The notes beneath the pieces were generated by a model, which was not told the origin of the DNA, ran no database searches, and was given only the letters and a program-made list of their open reading frames with translations. Of a stretch of DNA of 64,000 nucleotides, positions 1-8,935 are shown in pieces. The position numbers and the translations under genes are program-made. The stretch is taken from contig NZ_JABSTZ010000001.1 in the NCBI RefSeq assembly GCF_013283745.1, positions 948,406 to 1,012,405 on the forward strand, read 5' to 3'. Source of the DNA: Aeromicrobium stalagmiti (GTDB taxonomy: Bacteria > Actinomycetota > Actinomycetes > Propionibacteriales > Nocardioidaceae). Each line of letters opens with the position of its first letter. Within the stretch, counting starts at the first letter, position 1.

Positions 1-159
1 GTCGTCGGAGACGGGGGCCTCGGGCCGCGGCGCATAGGCCAGGACGTGGGCGAGCTCGGGGGTGCGGGCGACGTACTCCTGCAGACCGGCGGCGAGTCCT
101 CCGCCGAAGGCCTCGGAGACGTGCAGGACGCCGCGGCGTGACTGCCCGCGAGTCTCCAT
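1..159 (-). CDS. Glycosyltransferase family 4, N-terminal fragment (cut by window edge)
   Basis: The reverse strand encodes 53 codons that run off the window edge. After a short basic start the protein reads VLHVSEAFGGGLAAGLQEYV, the typical first beta strand and glycine loop of GT-B glycosyltransferases of the GT4 type, which transfer a sugar from a nucleotide sugar in the cytoplasm. The start is taken as the ATG at 159, because GAAAGG lies about 10 bases upstream; an in-frame ATG at 168 is too close to that site. It diverges from the Wzz-like gene at 377, so it probably belongs to the same polysaccharide region. The acceptor and sugar cannot be inferred. Confidence 0.75.
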   Translation of the reverse strand, partial: METRGQSRRGVLHVSEAFGGGLAAGLQEYVARTPELAHVLAYAPRPEAPVSDD

Positions 160-317
160 CACACCCATACCTTTCGCCCGCAGCCGAGCGTCGGCCCGTT
201 CGGTCACTGGAGCCTGCGGCAGACGGGTCCGTCGCAGGCTGGTCTCCCACCCCGGGCATTGTTTCACGCGGGATGCGCCTTGCACGCGTCATCGGCCACG
301 CGGGGCGAGTTCTGACA

Positions 318-326
318 CCTAGGATG
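318..326 (+). promoter_or_regulatory. Possible -10 element for the left polysaccharide operon
   Basis: TAGGAT stands about 50 bases before the GTG of the Wzz-like gene at 377, in the 217-bp divergent intergenic region. This is a plausible -10 hexamer. No convincing -35 is visible, so the assignment is tentative. Confidence 0.3.
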
Positions 327-376
327 AGGATGCTGACCGGTGCAGGGGCTGGGGACGACGACGAAATGGGTGTGAC

Positions 377-1012
377 GTGACGTTCGGCGACTACCTTCGG
401 GTCGTGCGCGACTACTGGCGCTCGATCCTCGCGATCATCCTGGTCACGGTCGTCGTCGGCATCATCGCCTCCTCCCGGGTCACGCCGACCTACACCGCCG
501 ACGCCAAGGTGCTGTTCACCGGCTCGGCGGGCAGCAAGGGCCAGGACATCGCCTCGGTCGCGAGCTACACCGCGACGCGGATGTCGGCCTACCGCGCGCT
601 GGTCTCGACGCCCCAGGTGCTCGAGGGGTCCGGCGTCACGCCGGGCGCCGACGGCGAGGTCGCCGACGACGTCGCCGCGACCTACACGCTGGGGTCGACG
701 ATCCTCACCGTCACGGTCGTCGACGGCTCGGCGAAGCGCGCCGCCCAGGTCGCCGACGGCGTCGCCCGGAGCCTCGTCGCGTCGGTCGAGCGCATCGAGA
801 CCCCCAACGACGACGACACCAGCGTCGTGAAGGGCGAGGTCATCTCACCGGCGACGGAGCCTGCCGACCCCACCTCGCCCAACCTGCTGATCAACATCGT
901 CGGTGCCGCGCTGGTCGGCATCGTCCTCGCCCTCGGGGCGTCGGTGCTGCGCCATCTCTGGGCGACCGGACGGATCGGCCGCCGCGCCACGAAGCCCGGC
1001 CGGGGAGCCTGA
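377..1012 (+). CDS. Wzz/YveK-like chain-length determinant protein without kinase domain
   Basis: This 211-residue membrane protein has a transmembrane segment at about 16-33, an extracytoplasmic alpha/beta domain and a second transmembrane segment at about 171-192, followed by a short basic tail. That is the topology of polysaccharide co-polymerases (Wzz family), which set chain length together with a Wzy polymerase. It lacks the BY-kinase domain seen in its counterpart at 11445-12827. It starts with GTG and no strong ribosome site. It is the first gene of a tightly packed plus-strand operon reaching 7488; the next start follows after one base. The family assignment rests on topology and position more than on motifs. 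Confidence 0.75.
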   Translation: MTFGDYLRVVRDYWRSILAIILVTVVVGIIASSRVTPTYTADAKVLFTGSAGSKGQDIASVASYTATRMSAYRALVSTPQVLEGSGVTPGADGEVADDVAATYTLGSTILTVTVVDGSAKRAAQVADGVARSLVASVERIETPNDDDTSVVKGEVISPATEPADPTSPNLLINIVGAALVGIVLALGASVLRHLWATGRIGRRATKPGRGA

Positions 1013-1013
1013 C

Positions 1014-1553
1014 ATGACCAGGGTGCGACGGGCGTGGGCCCACCTGGGCGTGCTCGTCTTCAACATCGTCGTCACCCACGTCCCCGTCCGGCAGCTGCGC
1101 CTCGGCGTGCTGCGCCTGTGGGGGGCGCGCATCGGCCGCGACTCCTCGGTGTTCCGCGGCACCACGGTGCTGGGCATCGAGCTGCTGCGCATCGGCACGT
1201 CGACCAACATCGGCTTCCGGTGCATGCTCGACGCGCGGGGCGGCCTGACGATCGGTGACAACGTGGTGGTCGCGAGCGACACCCACTTCATCGCCGGCAC
1301 CCACGAGATCAACTCGTCGACGTTCGAGCCGCTCCTGCTGCCGACCGTCGTGGGCGACTACGCGTGGCTGACGTCGCGCGTCACCGTCACGGCGGGGGTG
1401 ACGATCGGCCGGGGCGCGGTCGTCGCGGCGTGCGCGCTCGTGCGCGACGACGTCGAGCCGATGGCGGTCATGGCCGGGGTGCCCGCCAAGCGGGTCGGCA
1501 CGCGCGAGGCCGAGCTCACCTACAGCCCCGGATGGCACCCGATCGGCTTCTGA
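1014..1553 (+). CDS. Left-handed beta-helix O-acetyltransferase (CysE/LacA/WcaF type)
   Basis: The 179-residue protein has an amphipathic N-terminal region and then isoleucine/valine-led hexapeptide repeats (IGTSTN, LTIGDNVVV, VTIGRGAVVAACALV), ending in the family's GVPAKRVG motif. Such enzymes move an acetyl group from acetyl-CoA to a sugar hydroxyl and act as trimers. The ATG at 1014 is chosen because it directly follows the upstream stop and begins a plausible family N-terminus; an upstream extension to 903 would overlap the Wzz gene. In this operon it most likely decorates the repeat unit of the polysaccharide. Confidence 0.85.
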   Translation: MTRVRRAWAHLGVLVFNIVVTHVPVRQLRLGVLRLWGARIGRDSSVFRGTTVLGIELLRIGTSTNIGFRCMLDARGGLTIGDNVVVASDTHFIAGTHEINSSTFEPLLLPTVVGDYAWLTSRVTVTAGVTIGRGAVVAACALVRDDVEPMAVMAGVPAKRVGTREAELTYSPGWHPIGF

Positions 1554-1558
1554 CCGTC

Positions 1559-2638
1559 ATGCCGACTCCTGCCGCGATCCGCCTCGTGCACCTGACCCCC
1601 CGACCGGGCGCGTCAGGCGTCGGTGACTACGCCGCCGACTTCGAGCAGGCGGTGGCGCCCTACGTCAACAGCGTCGAGGTCGTCCACTACGAGGCACCCC
1701 GCCACGACCGGGCGATCGACATGATCCGCTTCCGGCGGCACCTGCGCGAGGTGCTGGGCCGGGGCGACGGCACGACCGTCCTGCACACCGAGCTGAGCGG
1801 CGGATCGGCCACACCGTTCTGGGCGCTGGCGGGCCTGCGCGGCGTCACGATGACGGCGACCGTCCACGACGCACCGCGCCCGATCTGGATGCCGGCCCTG
1901 ACCCGCCTGGTCGGCCGCTACCGGTTCGTCTCGCCGGCGATCCACCGTGGTCTCCGACCGTTCTGGGAGTGGCTCGAGCGCCGCGTCGTCCGCCGGGCCC
2001 ACCTGTTCGCGCTGACCACGACGGGCGCCGACGAGATGCGGGCCATGCGGATGGGCGCCACGGTCGGCGAGAGCAGGCTGGTCGTGCCGCGGCGCACGGC
2101 CGTCCCGCCGATCTGGGAGCGGCCGCTGGCGGTGGGGCTGTTCGGCCACGTCTATCGCGGCAAGGGCTTCGAGCTCATCCCGGCGCTGCGCGAGGCCCTC
2201 GGGCCCGACGTGCTGATCCGGGTCGCGGGCCGTGGCACCGAGGACCTCGAGCCCCTCGACGGCGTCGAGATCGTCGGGCCGGTCGACGGCCCCGACGAGG
2301 ACGCGTTCTTCGCCTCGATCCGCACGCTGCTGCTGCCGTACGGGCGTCGCGCCGTCGGCGGTCGCATCGCCCTGCCGGCGTCGGCGACGCACCTGCAGGG
2401 CATCGCCTACGACACGCCGTCGATCGCGTTGCCGTGGCCGACGATGGACGAGCTCGCCGCCGAGGGTGCGTGCACCGTCGTCCACGGCGGCGTCGCCGAG
2501 CTGGCCGCTGCGGCCGAGCAGCTCGTCCGCTCCGACGCCGCGATGCGCACCGAGCACGACCGCATCTGCGCCTACCGCGCGTCGCTCACCGACGAGGCGG
2601 CCGTCGCGCCCTACCTCGCGGTGTGGGGCGCCCCGTGA
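1559..2638 (+). CDS. Glycosyltransferase, GT4-like (GT-B fold)
   Basis: This 359-residue cytoplasmic protein begins AIRLVHLTPRPGASGVGDYA, a GT-B N-terminal strand with an SGVGDY loop that also occurs in trehalose and mannosyl glycosyltransferases. The C-terminal half has the second Rossmann signature (VGLFGHVYRGKGFELIPAL) and a PYGRR...ASATHLQGIAYDTPSIA stretch in place of the usual EPFG motif. The start is the ATG at 1559; an ATG at 1532 is in frame but would overlap the acetyltransferase by 22 bases. The end overlaps the next gene by four bases (GTGA), showing tight translational coupling. Confidence 0.8.
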   Translation: MPTPAAIRLVHLTPRPGASGVGDYAADFEQAVAPYVNSVEVVHYEAPRHDRAIDMIRFRRHLREVLGRGDGTTVLHTELSGGSATPFWALAGLRGVTMTATVHDAPRPIWMPALTRLVGRYRFVSPAIHRGLRPFWEWLERRVVRRAHLFALTTTGADEMRAMRMGATVGESRLVVPRRTAVPPIWERPLAVGLFGHVYRGKGFELIPALREALGPDVLIRVAGRGTEDLEPLDGVEIVGPVDGPDEDAFFASIRTLLLPYGRRAVGGRIALPASATHLQGIAYDTPSIALPWPTMDELAAEGACTVVHGGVAELAAAAEQLVRSDAAMRTEHDRICAYRASLTDEAAVAPYLAVWGAP

Positions 2639-3783
2639 TCGCCTTCCGCTCGCGCCACGTCGCGGGCACGGTCGGCTCGGCCGCCTGGATGGTGTCGGGT
2701 CGCGGCTTCGGCTTCGTGTGGCGACTGGTCGTCATCGGTCACCTCGGCATCGGCGACTTCGGCCTGTTCGCGATCGCGATCGCCGCGGCGGCCCTGGTCA
2801 TGACGCCGCTCGAGGCCTACTACGTCGTGCGGGTCGCGCGGATCGACGATGCGAGCTTCGCCGTCGACCGGGCCAGCCGGTGGTGGCTGGGCCTCGCGGT
2901 CATGGTCGTGGGCCTCGCGATGTTCCACTGGTGGTTCGTGCCGGGCCTCATCCTGGCCAAGGCGGGCGCCGACATCGCCTTCAACGCCTATCGCAGCACC
3001 TCGATCCGGGCCGGCGACCCCTCGTGGTCGTACGCCGTGGAGGCCGCGCGCCAGCTCGTCGCCCTGGCCGCCGGCTCGATCGTGCTGTTCACCGCGGGGG
3101 CGACGCTCGAGCGCGCGTCGCTGGCCTATCTCCTGGCGCTCGTCCCGTTCGCCCTGCTCGCAGCCGGCTCGTCCCGCGGGGTGCGGCCGCGGCTCCCGCA
3201 CCGCGAGCGCCGCACCGGCTCGATGATCGTCGAGGCGCTCGGCGCGGCGGCCTACACGCAGGGCGACATCGTCCTGCTCGGCATCCTCGCCAGCTCGGCG
3301 CAGGCTGGCTACTTCTCGCTCGGGTCGCTGGTGGTCTGGACCGTGGCGCTGGTGGCGCAGAACTTCAGCATCACGTTCCACGAAGAGCTGCGCAGCACCC
3401 AGGGGCACGTCTCCAGCGGTCCGCGTCTGCGGCACACGCTCGGGCTCGCGGCGGCCTCCGGCCTCGCGACGCTGCTGACCGGTGTCGTGGTGCTGGTCGC
3501 CGACGCGCCGCGCGGTCTGTGGCTGACCTTCATGATCCTGTCGCTCGTGGCGTTCACCCGGGTGATCAGCTCGGTGTTCACGACGGTGCTGGCGGTGCAG
3601 GCCGCCGACCACCTGCGCATGCGCATCACGGTGACGGCGGTGCTCGTCAAGGCCGTGGTGCTCGTCGCCCTGACGAGCCAGGGTGCCGTCGGTGCCGCGA
3701 TCGCGTTCGTGCTCGGTGACCTCGTGATGGTCGCGTGGGCCTATCGCGCGCTCTACCGCTCGCCCGGGGCGGCGCGCGCATGA
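2635..3783 (+). CDS. Oligosaccharide-lipid flippase, Wzx/MATE-like
   Basis: This is a 382-residue polytopic protein with about ten to twelve hydrophobic segments, starting with GRGFGFVWRLVVIGHLGIGD, which resembles the first helix and loop of PST/Wzx exporters (a variant of the LGPxxFG motif). Such proteins flip undecaprenyl-linked repeat units across the membrane. It starts with a GTG that overlaps the previous stop by four bases, and its own stop overlaps the next ATG by four bases. A second flippase is encoded at 16197-17444, so the region carries two complete export sets. It is shorter than most Wzx proteins (about 420-480 residues), and no break is evident. Confidence 0.8.
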   Translation: MIAFRSRHVAGTVGSAAWMVSGRGFGFVWRLVVIGHLGIGDFGLFAIAIAAAALVMTPLEAYYVVRVARIDDASFAVDRASRWWLGLAVMVVGLAMFHWWFVPGLILAKAGADIAFNAYRSTSIRAGDPSWSYAVEAARQLVALAAGSIVLFTAGATLERASLAYLLALVPFALLAAGSSRGVRPRLPHRERRTGSMIVEALGAAAYTQGDIVLLGILASSAQAGYFSLGSLVVWTVALVAQNFSITFHEELRSTQGHVSSGPRLRHTLGLAAASGLATLLTGVVVLVADAPRGLWLTFMILSLVAFTRVISSVFTTVLAVQAADHLRMRITVTAVLVKAVVLVALTSQGAVGAAIAFVLGDLVMVAWAYRALYRSPGAARA

Positions 3784-4886
3784 GGCGGCGCATGGTCTTC
3801 CTGCTGTCGAAGGACCCGACCACGACGAGCAGCGGCGACATGGAGATGAACCGCATCCTGCTCGACCTCGCCGCCCGCGACCACGACGTCACCGTCATCT
3901 GCCTGTCGGAGCAGCCCGACCTGCCGCCCGAGCCGGGGCTGGTGCGGGTCGCGAAGCCCGAGGTCAACGCGCTCGCGATCGCCTGGCGCAGCCTGCGCCG
4001 CCGCCGGAGCCTGGTGTTCGCCCGGTTCGACACCGACGAGCTCGTCGCCGCCATCGACGCGACCGAGGCCGACGTCTATGTCGCGGTGCACCGCTACATG
4101 GCCGAGTCGTTCCTGCGGTCGACCCGCGCGGATGGACCCGCCCCGCTGCTGGTGTGCGCGGTCGTCTCCGAGGCGGTCGTCTGGGCCAACACCCGGGGGC
4201 TCGTCGGACGCCAGCAGGTGCGGCGCATCACCGCCGACGAGCGCCGCATTGCCCGGGCCGCCGACGCCATGGCGGCCTATGAGCAGGAGGAGGCCGAGCA
4301 GGCCCTCGCCGAGGGTGCGCGCCGCTCGGTGTGGCTCGAGCTCACCCGGCCGCCGCTCGCCGCCATCGACATCGCCGTCACGGGTCCACGGCTGCTCATG
4401 CTGGGCGATCGCACGTGGGGCCCCAACCAGGAGGCCTATCGCTCGGTGCTCGAGCTGTGGCCCGACATCGCGCGGGGCATCGACGGTGCGGAGCTGGTCA
4501 TCGTCGGCAAGCCCGCCGAGCAGGTGCCGCAGCTGCCCGATGGGGCGAGCGACCTCGGCTTCGTCGACGACCTCGAGGGCACGATCGCGTCGTGCCGGGC
4601 GATGGTGGCGCCGGTGTCGACGGGCGGCGGTGTGCGGGTCAAGATCCTCGAGGCGGCGTCGCGGGGCCTGCCGGTGGTCGGCACGTCCGTGGCGATCGGG
4701 TCGCTCGGCCCGATCCTCGGCCTCACGCCCCACGACGACCCGGCCGACTTCGTCGCCGCGTGCCGGGCGCTGCTGCTCGACCCCGCTGCAGCGGCCGCCG
4801 AGGGCAGCCGGCTGCACGCCGCCAACGCCGATCACTGGTCGACCGGCCGCCCCCAGCAGACGTTCGACGCCTGGGTGGCGCCGTGA
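3780..4886 (+). CDS. Glycosyltransferase family 4
   Basis: The 368-residue protein opens with RRMVFLLSKDPTTTSSGD. Its C-terminal donor domain contains LLMLGDRTWGPNQEAY and then VSTGGGVRVKILEAASRGLP, the classic GT4 nucleotide-sugar binding region in which a lysine and a glutamate contact the donor. It should add a sugar to the lipid-linked repeat unit in the cytoplasm. It overlaps the flippase stop (ATGA) and the polymerase start (GTGA), so three consecutive genes are coupled. The donor and acceptor sugars are unknown. Confidence 0.85.
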   Translation: MRRRMVFLLSKDPTTTSSGDMEMNRILLDLAARDHDVTVICLSEQPDLPPEPGLVRVAKPEVNALAIAWRSLRRRRSLVFARFDTDELVAAIDATEADVYVAVHRYMAESFLRSTRADGPAPLLVCAVVSEAVVWANTRGLVGRQQVRRITADERRIARAADAMAAYEQEEAEQALAEGARRSVWLELTRPPLAAIDIAVTGPRLLMLGDRTWGPNQEAYRSVLELWPDIARGIDGAELVIVGKPAEQVPQLPDGASDLGFVDDLEGTIASCRAMVAPVSTGGGVRVKILEAASRGLPVVGTSVAIGSLGPILGLTPHDDPADFVAACRALLLDPAAAAAEGSRLHAANADHWSTGRPQQTFDAWVAP

Positions 4887-6271
4887 GCACCCGCGACGAC
4901 GTCACGACCCGCCCGGCCACGTCGCCGTGGTGGCAGGGCGCGGCCGTGGTGGCCGTCGTCAGCGTGCTGGTCGCGACGATCCTCCTCGGCCCGCTGCCGT
5001 TCAAGCTGCTCGCGCTCCTGGCGGTCGTCGGCGTCGCGGCGATCTATCTGACGTTCGTGCACAACGTCGCCGTGTTTGCGCTGATGGCGTTCGTGCTGGG
5101 GGCCGCGCCGAGCACGCAGACGCCGGGCATCTCGGTGTCGGTGCTGTTCCTGCTCTGCGGCGCCGTCTGGGTCGGGCTGCTCACGTCGCCGCGTCGCTGG
5201 ATCGCACCGACCTGGGCCGACGGCCTCGTGCTGGTGCTGATCGTCGCCTCGGCGTTCTCGTGGATCGGCCACGTGCCGTCGGGCGCCTCGACGTCCGACT
5301 TCGTCCGCTGGGCCACGGTGTCGTCGATCATCTATCCGTTGCGCACCCTGAGCCGCCGCGAGATCGTCATCGTCGGCAAGTGGTTCGTCGCCGGCTGCTC
5401 GGCCGCCGCTGTCCTCGGCATCGGCCTGCTGGCCAGCGGCAACAGCACGGTGTTCTCCTCGCTCGGCGCCCTCGGCTACGACCCCGAGGGGTTCAACGAC
5501 CGGCTGGTCGTCGGCCCCGACGGCAGCCTGACGCCGCGCCTCATCGCGACCTACATCGACCCCAACATCGCCGGCCTCGTGCTGGGCGTAGGCGCGATCC
5601 TCGCCCTCGCCCTGCTCCGCGGATGGCGCCGGGTCGCCGTCTCGGGCCTGCTCCTGCTGGCCACGGCGCTGACCCTGAGCCGCTCGGTGCTCGGGTCGAT
5701 GGTGGTCGCGGGTCTCGTGCTCGTGGTCTTCGGGGGTCTCGCCGGGCGCGTACGCCTCAGGCTCGCGCTGGTCGGGGTCGTGGGGGCCCTGGCCGCGTTG
5801 AGCCTCGGTGCGGTGCGCAGCCGCCTGAGCAACTCGTTCGACCCCAGCGACATCGGCACCAACGCCCGGCGAGACGCCCTCGCCGACTGGGCCGACACGA
5901 TGCGCGGCAGCTGGATCCTCGGCAAGGGGTTCGGCTCCGCGGAGTTCACCGACGCGACGGTCGCGAGCACGACCAACTACGTCGCCAACGCCCCGTTCGT
6001 GGCGATGTATCGCGGTGGGCTCGTCGTGGGCCTGGTGTTCGTCGTGCTGCTGCTGGTCGGGCTCGTGATGGCGTGGCGGATGGTGCGCAGCGACTCGTTC
6101 GAGACGGCCGTCGTCGGTGCCGGGTTCATCGGCCTGACGCTGGTCGCCCTGCAGCTCGACTTCCCGGTCGTGACGCTGCTGCCGGCGATCGCGGTGTTCA
6201 TGCTGCTGCTCGCCTTCATGAGCCACCCGACCGCTCTGCCCCGCGGACGACGAGACGAGGACTCCCCATGA
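4883..6271 (+). CDS. O-antigen polymerase/ligase-like membrane protein (Wzy_C family)
   Basis: This 462-residue protein has about eleven or twelve transmembrane segments and a larger outside loop near the middle carrying FNDRLVVGPDGSLTPRLIA, followed by YIDPNIAGLVLGVGAILALA. The DPN-type motif before a helix is typical of the Wzy/WaaL family, which joins repeat units on the outer face of the membrane. Start and stop both overlap neighbours by four bases. A paralogue sits at 13066-14343, which has the same loop signature (GDPNFLAVLLA). I infer polymerase rather than ligase because an actinobacterium has no lipid A core. Confidence 0.8.
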   Translation: MSTRDDVTTRPATSPWWQGAAVVAVVSVLVATILLGPLPFKLLALLAVVGVAAIYLTFVHNVAVFALMAFVLGAAPSTQTPGISVSVLFLLCGAVWVGLLTSPRRWIAPTWADGLVLVLIVASAFSWIGHVPSGASTSDFVRWATVSSIIYPLRTLSRREIVIVGKWFVAGCSAAAVLGIGLLASGNSTVFSSLGALGYDPEGFNDRLVVGPDGSLTPRLIATYIDPNIAGLVLGVGAILALALLRGWRRVAVSGLLLLATALTLSRSVLGSMVVAGLVLVVFGGLAGRVRLRLALVGVVGALAALSLGAVRSRLSNSFDPSDIGTNARRDALADWADTMRGSWILGKGFGSAEFTDATVASTTNYVANAPFVAMYRGGLVVGLVFVVLLLVGLVMAWRMVRSDSFETAVVGAGFIGLTLVALQLDFPVVTLLPAIAVFMLLLAFMSHPTALPRGRRDEDSP

Positions 6272-7488
6272 CCGAGACCGTCCGCACGCCGCGGATCGTG
6301 GGCCTCGAGGGCCCGCGCGGCTTCGCGTCGCTGTGCGTCATCGTGGTCCACACGTTCGGCCTGACGGCCCCGACGGTCACGGGCGCGACCCACATCTATC
6401 TCGCCGGCCAGCTCGTCGCGTTCTTCTTCGTCCTGTCGGGCTTCCTCATCTATCTGCCGTTCTGCCGGGCGATGCTGCTCGGCCGGCCGGCGCCGAGCCT
6501 GCGCCGCTATGCCTCGCAGCGCGTGCGCCGGGTGTTCCCGGCCTATCTCGTGACGTTCCTGATCGCCAACTTCGTGCTGGCAGCAGTGTTCGTCGTCAAC
6601 GCCACCGACGTGCTGACGGGACGCAGCGACGCCGGCACCGGGCGCATCACCGACCCGTGGGCGCTGCTCGGGCAGATCACGTTGGTCAACAACCTCATCC
6701 CGTCGCAGCTGCAGACCGGCATCAACCCGTCGTGGTCGCTGACGACCGAGCTCTGCTTCTACCTCCTGCTGCCGCTCGTGGCCGCCGCGACAGCCGCGCT
6801 CGTGCGGCGACGCGGCTGGCGACCGGTGCCGCTGATGGTGATGCCCGCGATCTTCGTCGCGGTCGGCATCGTCACCAAGGTACTGCTCGAGCTGTGGCAG
6901 GCACGTCATCCCGAGGTGTCAGACCCCACGGCCTATTTCGGCGACTCGTGGGCGGCGGTCTTCACCCGCAGCCTGCTGGGCCAGGCCGACCTCTTCGGCT
7001 ACGGCATGGCGGTCGTCATCATCTTCGTCACGATGACCCAGGGCGGCCTGCCGACGTGGACGGGCCGGCGCCTGCAGGCCTGGTGCTGGAGCCTGGTCGT
7101 CCTCGGCCTGGCGGCGACCGTGGTGTGCGTCGAGCTGACGATCCGCCTCGACACGACGTTCTTCGGCATCGCCTGCGGCGCCGCGATCCTGCTGATCGTC
7201 GAGCCGACGGCCCGCGGCAAGGAGGCCCGTCTGGGCCGCCTCACCGACTGGGAGCCGTTCAGGCTGGTCGGCGTCATCTCGCTCAGCGCCTATCTCTGGC
7301 ACTACCCGGTGCTCGTGCTCATGACCCGGTGGGACCTCATCGGCGCCGACACCTATGCCGGGGCGCTGCAGTCGGCGGTCGTCGTCCTCGCGGTGACGTT
7401 GGTGGTGTCGGCGGTGTCCTACCGGTTCGTCGAGAAGCCGGCGATGCGGGTGGCTCCGTCAGCGACGGTGCTGCCCGACCCGACCTAG
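6268..7488 (+). CDS. Acyltransferase 3 family protein (OafA/YrhL-like)
   Basis: This 406-residue protein has about ten membrane segments and begins RIVGLEGPRGFASLCVIVVH, containing the family's first-helix motif and catalytic-type histidine (LEGxRG...VxxxH). Further on are FFVLSGFLI, the RR motif in QRVRRVFPAYL and a C-terminal LSAYLWHYPVL. These enzymes O-acylate surface glycans across the membrane. It ends the left operon and its ATG overlaps the polymerase stop (ATGA). Its last 30 bases overlap the convergent VanZ-like gene. No extracellular SGNH domain is attached. Confidence 0.88.
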   Translation: MTETVRTPRIVGLEGPRGFASLCVIVVHTFGLTAPTVTGATHIYLAGQLVAFFFVLSGFLIYLPFCRAMLLGRPAPSLRRYASQRVRRVFPAYLVTFLIANFVLAAVFVVNATDVLTGRSDAGTGRITDPWALLGQITLVNNLIPSQLQTGINPSWSLTTELCFYLLLPLVAAATAALVRRRGWRPVPLMVMPAIFVAVGIVTKVLLELWQARHPEVSDPTAYFGDSWAAVFTRSLLGQADLFGYGMAVVIIFVTMTQGGLPTWTGRRLQAWCWSLVVLGLAATVVCVELTIRLDTTFFGIACGAAILLIVEPTARGKEARLGRLTDWEPFRLVGVISLSAYLWHYPVLVLMTRWDLIGADTYAGALQSAVVVLAVTLVVSAVSYRFVEKPAMRVAPSATVLPDPT

Positions 7489-7884
7489 CACCAGGACCAC
7501 GACGATCGCGCCGATCGCGGCGCCGGCCGTGTTGGCGACGATGTCGGCGACGCTGCCGGTGCGCTCGGGACGCGCGATGGTCTGCGTCACCTCGATCACG
7601 ACCGAGAACAGCCCGGCCAGGGCGGTGACGCGCAGCCACCCGAGGCGGGGGAGCAGCGCGAGCGCGAGGGCGCCGAGAGGGATGAAGAGCAGGATGTTGG
7701 CGCTGAACTCGCCGATGCGATAGCCCTGCGCCGGGTCGAGGTCGAAGATGTCGATCAGCCAGGTCGTCGGCGGACGGTTGACCATGTCGAGGTTGCGGTC
7801 GACGTGGGTGGGCCAGAGGCCGACCAGCAGCAGCCCGACCAGATAGAGCGCCGCCGCACCGATGATCGGGAGGCGAAGGCGCAT
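7459..7884 (-). CDS. VanZ-like membrane protein
   Basis: The 141-residue protein has four hydrophobic segments and the VanZ-family pattern: NILLFIPLGALALAL, then SVVIEVTQ and SVADIVANTAGAAIG. In the family these (N, E and D/N residues) cluster in the membrane; VanZ gives low-level teicoplanin resistance, but most homologues have no known role. The start ATG at 7884 is preceded by TACGAT exactly six bases upstream with no ribosome site, which supports it over longer frames and suggests a leaderless mRNA. It converges with the acyltransferase gene and overlaps it by 30 bases. Confidence 0.85.
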   Translation of the reverse strand: MRLRLPIIGAAALYLVGLLLVGLWPTHVDRNLDMVNRPPTTWLIDIFDLDPAQGYRIGEFSANILLFIPLGALALALLPRLGWLRVTALAGLFSVVIEVTQTIARPERTGSVADIVANTAGAAIGAIVVVLVLGRVGQHRR

Positions 7885-7890
7885 CCCTCG

Positions 7891-7896
7891 ATCGTA
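7891..7896 (-). promoter_or_regulatory. -10 hexamer of leaderless VanZ-like gene
   Basis: On the minus strand TACGAT is followed by six bases (CGAGGG) and the ATG. A -10 at this distance places the transcription start at or next to the start codon. Confidence 0.55.
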
Positions 7897-7983
7897 CGGC
7901 GAGGCTGTTTCAGCCACGTGATCCTCGGGAGAGAGGGTGACACATCACACGGAGAGGCGGGCTGTCGCGGACCCGCCCGCCCG

Positions 7984-7989
7984 TAGGAT
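7984..7989 (+). promoter_or_regulatory. -10 hexamer of leaderless Asp-box gene
   Basis: TAGGAT is followed by six bases (CGACGC) and the GTG at 7996. No Shine-Dalgarno sequence is present, so the transcript probably begins at the start codon. Confidence 0.55.
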
Positions 7990-7995
7990 CGACGC

Positions 7996-8904
7996 GTGCC
8001 CAAGTCTCTGCAGCGCGTCCTCCTGGCGGTCTTCGTCATCGTCGACCTCGCGCTGATCGTGGGCGCCGTGCGCCACGTCAACGGCACCCCTCCGTCGTCC
8101 GACCTGCCCGAGGCGTCGGCCACCGTTGCGCCGTCGGCGCCCACCGGGTCGCCCACCGCCACCGCGACGGCTCCGGCCCAGCTCGACTACAACTTCCAGG
8201 CGTCCAAGGCCGTCGCCCTGTCGTCGGCCAACGACGGCACGATCGTGTTCGGCACCCGCGGCCGCTGCGCCGCCGGCGACGACGCCGAGGTGTCGGTCTC
8301 GACCAACGCGGGCGCCGACTTCTCCCCGTCCACGACAGGCCTCACGACGACACTGGCCGTCAAGACGACCGGCGCTGGCGCCATCAGCGTCGTCGGCACC
8401 GACGCCGACTGCGATCCCCAGCAGGTCTCGTCGACCGACGGCGGCAAGACGTGGACGGACGACGACGAGATCACCCTCTGGTATCCCGACCCCGAGCGCA
8501 CCCGCGAGGTCGTCTCGCCCGCCGGCAAGACGGCCGTCGGCGCCAAGTGCATCGTGACGTCCGTCAGCCAGGTCACCGCCGAGTCGGCTCGTGTCTCGTG
8601 CGCCAACGGCACGTTCCGCGGCACGGGCAACAGCGGCGAGAAGTGGGTCTCGCTCGGCCGCCTCGACAACGTCCGCGTCGGCACGTTCCTCACTCCCAGC
8701 AAGGGGTATGCCCTGGCCCGCTACAACGGCTGCGGCGCCAACCAGTTCTCCACCACCGACGGCGGCGTCACCTGGCAGCCCGGCGGCTGCATCTCCGGTG
8801 ACCCGGCCCAGGCCATCGCCGCCACGGTCAACGGCCTGACCGCCGTCGTGTCGGGCGATCCCTACGTCAGCACCGACGACGGCAAGACCTGGAAGCAGCC
8901 CTGA
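7996..8904 (+). CDS. Membrane-anchored Asp-box (BNR repeat) beta-propeller protein
   Basis: This 302-residue protein has an N-terminal hydrophobic helix (about 8-26) acting as signal anchor, a Pro/Ala/Thr-rich linker to about residue 62 and then a predicted all-beta exported domain. Four Asp-box turns are visible: STNAGADF (102), SSTDGGKTW (145), STTDGGVTW (252) and STDDGKTW (292). Asp-boxes occur in sialidases and in many non-enzymatic propellers. I see no sialidase arginine triad, so enzyme activity is not supported. Four repeats may not make a full propeller. It lies divergently from the VanZ-like gene. Confidence 0.7.
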   Translation: MPKSLQRVLLAVFVIVDLALIVGAVRHVNGTPPSSDLPEASATVAPSAPTGSPTATATAPAQLDYNFQASKAVALSSANDGTIVFGTRGRCAAGDDAEVSVSTNAGADFSPSTTGLTTTLAVKTTGAGAISVVGTDADCDPQQVSSTDGGKTWTDDDEITLWYPDPERTREVVSPAGKTAVGAKCIVTSVSQVTAESARVSCANGTFRGTGNSGEKWVSLGRLDNVRVGTFLTPSKGYALARYNGCGANQFSTTDGGVTWQPGGCISGDPAQAIAATVNGLTAVVSGDPYVSTDDGKTWKQP

Positions 8905-8935
8905 GCAGCTGGCCCGGCCCAAGCCCGAGCCAGCC

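Noticed and set aside
4078-6267. Long open frame upstream of the acyltransferase-3 gene in the same frame
   Set aside because: It overlaps two well-supported genes in another frame and codes an Arg/Pro-rich shadow; the ATG at 6268 overlaps the previous stop by four bases as elsewhere in the operon.
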